Of a DNA stretch of 64,000 nt, positions 56,901-64,000 are shown piece after piece. Source of the DNA: Viridothelium virens (Eukaryota; Ascomycota; Dothideomycetes; Trypetheliales; Trypetheliaceae); contig ML991791.1 in the NCBI GenBank assembly GCA_010094025.1, positions 310,001 through 374,000 on the forward strand. Direction: 5' to 3'. Below the pieces are notes generated by a model, which was given only the letters and a program-made list of their open reading frames with translations, searched no databases and had not been told where the DNA came from. The translations under genes were made by a program, and so were the position numbers. Position 1 is the first letter of the stretch; each line of letters opens with the position of its first letter.

Positions 56901-59900
56901 CTGATGGATTTTGCTTCACGCTTCCCAGAGTGGCCTAGTTTCTGCGAAAGACTTCTTCAGGTTCCCAGCCTCCGTGGAACTGCGATTGCGCAAAGGGCCA
57001 ACGAAGTTGTCCTCGGGAGCAGACTTAAAGGTGGTGACCATGAGACAAACGGAACTACTCATGACTCGGAAAACATAGCAAACGGCCGGGTTGATGATTT
57101 CTTGGCCGCAGAACCTGCCGTTCGACCATTCAGTTGCATCCGCGCCGACCCTCCAGTTCGACAAGAACTGTACGAGGAACCAGATGAGGAGATCCAAGAC
57201 AAAGTTTTGTTTGTTCTCAATAACGTGTCGGAGCGCAATCTGGAAGTCAAACTGAACGATCTCAAAGAGGCCCTGGAAGACAAACATCATCAATGGTTCG
57301 CAAGCTACCTCGTGGAAGAGCGCGCCAAGTTGCAGCCCAATTTCCAGCAGTTGTACCTGGAACTCTTGCAACAATTCAATGACAGGATTCTTTGGGCCGA
57401 GGTGTTGCGTGAGACATATGTCAGCGTCGTGCGCATGCTCAATGCGCAGGCTACAGTAGATTCTTCCACGGAGCGACGACATCTTCATCACCTAGGCTCA
57501 TGGCTTGGGTCCCTTACTATTGCCCGGGACAAGCCTATCCGATATCATAACATTTCGTTCAAGCAGCTTTTGGTTGAAGGCTACGACACTCAGCGACTTA
57601 TCGTAGTCATTCCTTTCACCTGCAAAGTTCTCTCGCAGGCCATGAAATCGCTTGTGTTCAAACCGCCGAACCCCTGGATCATAGAGATTGTACGCCTTCT
57701 GGTGGAACTCTATCATAACGCGGACTTGAAGCTAAATCTCAAGTTCGAAATCGAGGTGCTTTGCAAGGAGCTTGGCTTGGATCACACCAACATTGAGCCC
57801 TCGGATGTGATTGCAACCCGACAGAGCGAGGAGGATGCTGGCACCCACAACCAGCTCCATGATGGTCTAGTGGAAGGCTTTGCTGACATGTCATTCCCAA
57901 GTATAGACGGAGCGAGGGCTGGTGAGAGGTTGAATGGTAACCTCATCCGTGCAGCACTCGCGGACCTCCCATCTATCCTGTCCTTTCCGCCCACCTCCAA
58001 CCACGGTGAAAATACGACTCAGCTTCAAACTCTCTTCGTGGAAGCTGTCAAACAAGCCATGCTTGAGATTATTTCACCTGTCGTGGAGCGTTCAGTCACT
58101 ATTGCCTCTATATCGACTTCTCAGCTTGTTGCCAAAGATTTCGCCATCGAGGGCGATGAGAACAAATATCGCGATTCTTCGAACGCCGTCGTCAAATCTC
58201 TCGCTGGAAGCCTAGCCTTGGTCACATGCAAAGAACCCTTGCGCATGGCCATTTCGAACAACATCCGAGTGATGGGGCGGACGTTGGCCCCGACTGAAGG
58301 CCTTCCGGAGGGCGTTATCCTGATGTTCACAAATGACAATATCGATACCATTTGCAATTTGGTAGAACAGGCTGCTGAAGCTCATTCTCATCAAGAAATT
58401 GCAAAGCAGATTGAGGACGGTATACAGTATCGCATCCAGCATCGATCGCAGCGACCGAATCAGCCATTCGTCGACCACGCCAATCTCAACCAATGGTCAA
58501 CCTTGATCAACGAGCCATACAAGTTAAGACCTGGTGCAAGCGGTCTCAATCAGGATCAACTGAATGTATATAGAGAATTTGGCAGACAAACGCGTGGCAT
58601 GCCAAGCCATGCAGTGAACGCTTCCCAGGATAGCGGCCGACAGGTATCCGACATACTGCAAGACGCGTTTCCGGCTATGCCCAATCTTGCGACCCCCTCG
58701 GAACCTCCTGCAGTTGCTCGTCAACCACAGTCGCAGCGTCTTCAATCAGTCCCGCCAATCCAAGGACACCATGGGCAGCCTCAAATGAATGGATACATGG
58801 AGCCGCAGAACGTGGCTGACCGCTCTAAGGATCTCCTGTCTGAACTTCAGCACGCCGTACGAGAGGCATCCGAAGAGCACATCTCCGACTTTGGACCATC
58901 AGCACCAACGCGGCAAATATTCAACGAGCTCGTCAAGCTATTAGATAACGAGGCTCTTCCACAACATCAGCGAGACGCGCTCATCTGGCAAGCTGCAAGC
59001 GACATAACACAGTCTCTCTATACTCAGGGCCTGAAGCGCTTGGAGATAGAAGTCTTTACGGAGCTCCTCAATCAGCTCTGCACCATTTCCGTTACGACTG
59101 CCAGACATGTCATCATTTGGTTGGCAACTGTCGACGAGGATAGAGTCTTCAATGCCGTGGTTACAGCAAACCTCCTAAAAGTCCGATTGCTTGACATCCA
59201 TCAAGTGGACACGACCGTAGCACGCGCCATTCAAAATAAGAGGCAGATCGCGTACGATTTCTTAAAAGAGCTACTGGATGAATTGTTACTTCAAGACCAA
59301 CCTGCAGCCTTGAGGGCTGACTTCGCACAATCTTTCGAAGCCGTTACCCAAGAACTTAATCGAGATCCCGACCAGGAAGACGCGCGTTTCATTGTGTCAC
59401 GACTACTGTCCACAGCTACGGAGGGTCCAGAAACGCCAAAGTCTGCCAACACATCGGAACAGATTGAATACGTTTTTGAAGAATGGACACGCCTACAGAT
59501 GCCAGATACACCCGAGAAGTCGATTGCGGCTTTCATTCGTCAAGTGGCTGACAGGCAGATGCTGGGTTCCAGTGATGATTCTATTCTTTTCTTCCGAGTA
59601 TGCATTGATATGGCTTTGGCCTCGTACGACCATGAGGCGTCGATACCTAATGGTGATCTTGATGCAGCGTATATCCGTGCTGATGCTCTGGCTAGCTTCA
59701 TTGCCCGCTTAGTGCAGTATCAGGCACAGAATGATGGGGCAGACCCTGCAAGCAGAGCGCAGTTTCTTGACCCTATCCTCAGTCTGCTTGTCATTCTGAT
59801 TTACGACACGTACAGTCGTGGTCCAGACCGCTTCAATCAAAAGGTCTTCTTCCGACTGTTTTCCAGCCTTCTATTTGAACTCAACAAGGACCAAGCCGGT

Positions 59901-61099
59901 CTCAACAGTGCTCGCAACGACTGTATGCTTGTCATGGCAAAAGCCTTTACCGCCTTGCAGCCATGTTTCGCCCCAGGGTTTGTGTTTGGATGGCAGTCGC
60001 TGATATCCCACCGCGTGTTCATGCCTGGTTTACTCAAGATGCCGGATCATGCTGTAAGGACTTAATGGAATCATTGTTTGAATAACGTACTGACCAAGAA
60101 CGAAAACAGGGCTGGGAGCCATACTTGGTACTCTTTGAAATACTACTCACGTACGCGGGTGAGCTGGTCAAGCCGGTGGATCCATCGCAACTCGCAAGAG
60201 ACTTCTATCGCGGCGTGCTCCGAATACTTCTGGTGATGCACCACGACTTTCCCGAATTCCTCGCTGAGAACCATTTCCGGCTCTGCAGCGTCATTCCAGT
60301 CCACTGCACTCAGCTTCGTAACTTGGTCATCAGCGCCTTCCCGTCATCTTTCCCCGAACTCCCCGATCCATTCACTGCTGGTCTCAAGGTGGACCGTATT
60401 GAGGAAACACGCAAAGTACCTATTGTCCGCGGCGATATTGAGGGCTTCTTGGAAAAGGCTCACATCAAGGAAGCCATCGATGAAATCTTCGCTGGTCCTA
60501 GTGAATTGACCGATGATTCCGTCTCTCTCGTTTTGCATGCTATCAATAATTCCACGCGTGTGGAGACCGGACTCGGACACGCACTCGTTACCGTTGACAC
60601 GGTACTTTTGCATGCAATCGTTCTTTACCTGGGATTCAATGCCATCTCTTCCGCGACATCCAAAGGTTCTACGATGTTCATGGCATTCTCACCTCACGCT
60701 AAGCTCCTGCAACGTCTCGCCCGTGACTTGAGCCCTCAAGGTCGTCACTACTTGCTCTCGGCCATTGTCAACCAGCTTCGCTACCCGAATAGCCATACGC
60801 ACTACTTCAGCTATGCACTCCTGCACCTCTTCAAAACCCCAGACGACAGCGACAGCATCCTTGGCAACAATCCGACAGTAGTTGCTGAGATCCAACAGCA
60901 AGTCACCAAAGTGCTATTGGAGCGTCTCCTTGTACATCGGCCACATCCTTGGGGCCTGATTATCACACTTCTGGAAATTCTGAAGAATGCTGAATACAAC
61001 TTCTGGGGACTGGAATTCATCAAAACGGCGCCAGAAGTCGAAAGGACCTTTGCAGCATTATTCCAGCACATCAACGGAAGTCCCAGGCCGATAGCTTAG
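53924..61099 (+). CDS. NOT1: NOT1, scaffold of the CCR4-NOT complex
   Basis: Four exons, 53924-54595, 54653-54977, 55027-60053 and 60110-61099 (introns 57, 49, 56 nt); 2337 residues, in frame. Residues 1-200 are Ser/Ala-rich and disordered. HEAT-type N-terminal region follows (LVDGSNMEVFTKYFRRL near 225). The CAF1-binding MIF4G domain is about 1053-1260 (DEEIQDKVLFVLNNVSERN to KELGLDHTNI). The CNOT9-binding DUF3819 segment is about 1330-1420 (FVEAVKQAMLEIISPVVERSV). The NOT1 superfamily C-terminal domain is about 2041-2337 (DFYRGVLRILLVMHHDFPEFL.. FELPDPF-like SFPELPDPF). NOT1 holds the Caf1/Ccr4 deadenylases and NOT2/3/5 for mRNA decay and transcription control. The first intron is stop-free and divisible by three. 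The start 53924 is the first in-frame ATG; the leader reads in frame upstream without ATG. Confidence 0.95.
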
Positions 61100-61844
61100 A
61101 ACCCACTGGACAAGGATTTGTCGCGTTGTATGCAATAGATGCCTCCAAGCTGGATACAAATTACATCCGGCGTTTGTGGCTCGCCCCATACCTACCTTAC
61201 GGCTGTTACATAGCACGCAGCAGATAAACCAACACTGCGCTTTCTTCTGATTACCCCTTACCTTGCTTTTCTCTTCTTCTGACCCTATTTGGCCTACACA
61301 TATATTATTTTATTGATCTTCGACGACGGCGGCATGGAAACTTGTGGGAAAATTAAGGTTGCATCGACTTTCTACGTCTAGCGAGAAAGTCCTGGCGCTG
61401 TGACGAAAAGGCATGGAATCATCTACTGAGCCTTGATGTAGCATAATCTCTACAACTCCTCACGAAGATAACGGTGGCATGCGGAGGATGGGCCTCTGAT
61501 ATCTCTGTTGTAGGATAGGCAAACAATGAAGTTGGTTTGCGCAGATGAGGGTACCTGATTGACGTGACGCGTGCCATTGGATGACGAATACCTTAAGTGA
61601 TTATATGTGCTCATAATCCTCACTCCATCGAATAAGGCGTCAGTCAGTGCCGGCTGCCTTCTTTCCACGCGACTGTACGGAGTATCAAGTGCAGGGTCGG
61701 CAAATTGCTCGACGTCACGACTGTGTGGAGCATGGGCGGTGAAATTTGGCAGAAAACTCACACCGCCCGCCTCCGAGCTATTAGCTCTGCAGCATCCAAA
61801 ATTTTCGGCTCTATCCCACCAACCTCTCCTCGTTCCACTATTGC
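61100..61844. other. Spacer between NOT1 and the TMA23-like gene
   Basis: About 745 bp, 3' flank of NOT1 and promoter of the next gene on the same strand. A minus-strand frame at 61450-61899 runs into the next gene's first exon and is treated as a shadow. Confidence 0.45.
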
Positions 61845-63691
61845 ATGGACGCACATGCCCATTTGCGAGGCTTAGGCTGGCGTGGATCCGGACACTCACT
61901 TGACTCAGAAGGAAGAGGTCTTAAGAAACCTGTACTTGTGTCGTCTAAGAAGGACAAGGTAGGATTAGGTGGGAAGCAAGACTTTAATGATCAGTGGTGG
62001 CTGAAGGCTCTAGACGACGGACTCAGGTGTATCGGTACTGGAGAGCAGGTAATGCTTCTAAAGATACTCTCACGTCAACCCTATCGTTGTCTAGAAGTTT
62101 GCTCACGAATGCATAGTCGGTGCTCAGTAAGGTACAAAAGAACGATATCAAACTAGGTGGTCTCTACGGATTTTTTGTCAAAGGGCCAACACTCGGTGCC
62201 ACTATCGCCAAACATCAAAGCACTTTGAAAAATGTGATATTCACACCCTCCACACTGCCAAGTTTATCGGACGCTGACATTAATTTCACACAGTCGCTGC
62301 CTGATCGTTCTTGGCCCTTGCAAAGCAAGTACACCACCTCTTCAATTGTAGCAACTGAGGCTACACCGTCCATCGCCACAGAGACTGAGTCAGAGTCTTG
62401 GTCGAATTTCACACTTGAATCATCGAAGCCAGAAAGAGAAACGGAATCGGAGTCGGAGTCAGAGTCAAACACTTCTGATTCGGATACAAATAGAAGTTCT
62501 TCACCAATGGCGAAAGCAAACAAGAAACGCAAAGCCGAAAAAGGTGCGAAAAACGCCGAAAAGAAAACTAAGAAGAGAAAGCGAGCCGTCTCCGGCAACA
62601 ACGGTGCTCTAGCTGTTCCTGCTGCCACCACAGCTACCTTCGAAGGTGCTGCAGCTACACCGAACGGACCATTCCTCCACGCGCAAGCAGCTGGACAATC
62701 ACAAAGTACCGGAGTCGATGGTGTCCAACCTGGCGAGTACGGCCCTAATGGCTACCTCTACGATCCGAAGCCGCAGAAAAAACCTACTCATACTCGCGTC
62801 AAGACCGACAAAGAGATCAGACAGGAACAGATGCGAAAGTACAAGAAGGAGAAAAGGCGGGAGCGCAAGATCAAGAACCAGCAGAAAGATGCCGAGTTGA
62901 AGCGGTTCCACAGAGAGAGGAAACAGAAGGCGATTCTCGAGAAATTGAAGCAGGAAGATCCTGAGAAGTACGCCAATACATCGTACGAGGATATCGATGT
63001 GAAGACAAATGCAGAAATCAAAGCCGACAAGAAAGTCGCGAGGGACGAAAGAAAGGAGCAGAAGAAGCTTAGGCATCGGATGTTGGCGAGGCAGAAGAAA
63101 CAGAACGAGGCGCAGCTCAAAGACGATGTCATTCATGGTATGGATGTTGAAGCAGCGGATTTGTCCAATCGGAAGAGAAGAATGGCAGAGAGGCTGCAAG
63201 CCCGTTTGGAGAGGGTAGTGGCGAAGAAGGGTGGTGGGATCACTTTCGAGGAAGCGGCTCAGGATATTGAGGACAAGAGGCTGCAGCGAAAGGAGCAGCG
63301 ACTGAGAAAGAAGGAGAAGAAACAACAAGAAAGGAAGGAGTTGAAGGCGAAGAGGTCACAGAAGTGGGCCGAACAGCAGAAAAAGAAGACAAACTGGCAG
63401 AAGGAGAAAGAGGACAGACTGAAGGCCGCGGCTGCTGGTGTTCCTTACGATCCCGCAATGACTGGTCTCAATGCAATTGCATTCAAGGGATTAGGTGGCC
63501 AGCGACCGCTGCCGGAGTTCAAGCCTCCAAGTCTCGAGATTGGGATGTCTAAGCTCCAAGGGCTTGCTGAAGACAAAAGGAAGCAGTACGAAGCGAGAGC
63601 GAAGGAGAAAGGCATCAGTCTTGAGGCGTATGCCGCACGGAGAGCCGAGAAGAAGGAGCAGAAGAAGGCCATATCTGCCGACCTGCCCTAG
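61845..63691 (+). CDS. TMA23: Nucleolar G-patch-like protein, TMA23-like
   Basis: Two exons, 61845-62048 and 62117-63691 (68-nt intron, GTAATG..CATAG); 592 residues, in frame. The N-terminus MDAHAHLRGLGWRGSGHSLD with GLKKPVLVSSKKDKVGLGGK and QWWLKALDDGL matches the G-patch-like head of TMA23/related nucleolar proteins, including the conserved HGGLYGFF-type block (LGGLYGFFVKGPTLG). An acidic ETESESESES run (about 190-210) is followed by KRKAEKGAKNAEKKTKKRKR, a nucleolar-type basic signal. The rest is a long Lys/Glu/Arg coiled region. The family acts in ribosome biogenesis. Yeast Tma23 is only about 210 residues; this protein is nearly three times longer, so the C-terminal half is a filamentous-fungal extension. 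Confidence 0.82.
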
Positions 63692-64000
63692 AGGCAAGGT
63701 TTCTCAAAGTCACCAGGAAGCACCCAGCTGTTGTTCTCCATTCAGCTTTGGGGTTCCTACCGAGATCAGTCAATCTTCCGCTCTGAAATAGATGCGGCAG
63801 CTTTCTTTGGGAAGCTGAACCAGTTCGCAATGGATTGTCACCACTTGGGCGCAAGCCCTTGACACGGCGTTGAGATCAAATTCCACGGTCATGAATGTTT
63901 TGAGCCCTGACAGCTTATTCACAGATTGCGTTTGCTGGAATCGGCGACATCTATGAACTTATCGATGCTTGTAAAGTAGGCTTTCACATGAGCAAGGTCA
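63692..64000. other. Right-edge flank
   Basis: About 310 bp after the TMA23-like stop. Should contain its 3' UTR. No gene start or RNA gene seen before the edge. Confidence 0.4.

Noticed and set aside
61450-61899. 149-codon minus-strand frame
   Set aside because: Overlaps the first exon of the TMA23-like gene and has no motif.
1-64000. CRISPR arrays, rRNA genes, intact transposons or LTR elements
   Set aside because: No regularly spaced repeats, rRNA cores, transposase or reverse transcriptase motifs seen on either strand.

Overview
The window is a gene-dense stretch of nuclear DNA from a filamentous ascomycete (Pezizomycotina; Dothideomycetes is my guess, with low confidence). The basis is short spliceosomal introns (44 to 136 nt, clear GT..AG ends, CTRAY-type branch points), genes on both strands with short spacers, and fungus-specific families: DUF7137, fungal rhodopsin/PTH11-like, TMA23, CSC1. 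All gene models were built by hand from reading frames and splice signals. Each multi-exon model was checked for exon lengths that sum to a multiple of three.

1-18.4 kb: a secreted-protein gene cut by the left edge, a DUF7137 wall/membrane protein, the RAD26/CSB repair ATPase, the mitochondrial Fe-S factor ISA2, an unrecognised 419-residue protein with an N-myristoylation-like start, a nearly gene-free 3 kb gap, and a large secreted subtilisin-like protease with a mucin-like N-terminus and a 45-nt minisatellite.

18.9-38.4 kb: accessory region. It opens with a broken gene of a fungal family that carries a PD-(D/E)xK-like signature. Then come a seven-helix PTH11/rhodopsin-like protein, a CYP7/CYP8-like P450 with Asn in place of the I-helix Thr, an alpha/beta hydrolase, a SAM-dependent methyltransferase, a second canonical P450, a 14-TM MFS exporter and a MetE-like zinc methyltransferase. 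This looks like a biosynthetic or catabolic cluster with tailoring enzymes and an exporter but no polyketide synthase, peptide synthetase, prenyltransferase or terpene cyclase in view. It is the most interesting part of the window. Perfect palindromes and CGG/CCG inverted pairs lie in its divergent promoters, and a tRNA-like A-box/B-box pair lies just behind the exporter.

40.5-64 kb: mostly conserved housekeeping genes. They are a CSC1/OSCA-type channel, an RBR ubiquitin ligase, a small secreted protein, an F-BAR/SH3 cytokinesis scaffold, NOT1 (the CCR4-NOT scaffold, 2337 residues) and a TMA23-like nucleolar G-patch protein. I saw no rRNA, intact tRNA, CRISPR array or intact transposon.
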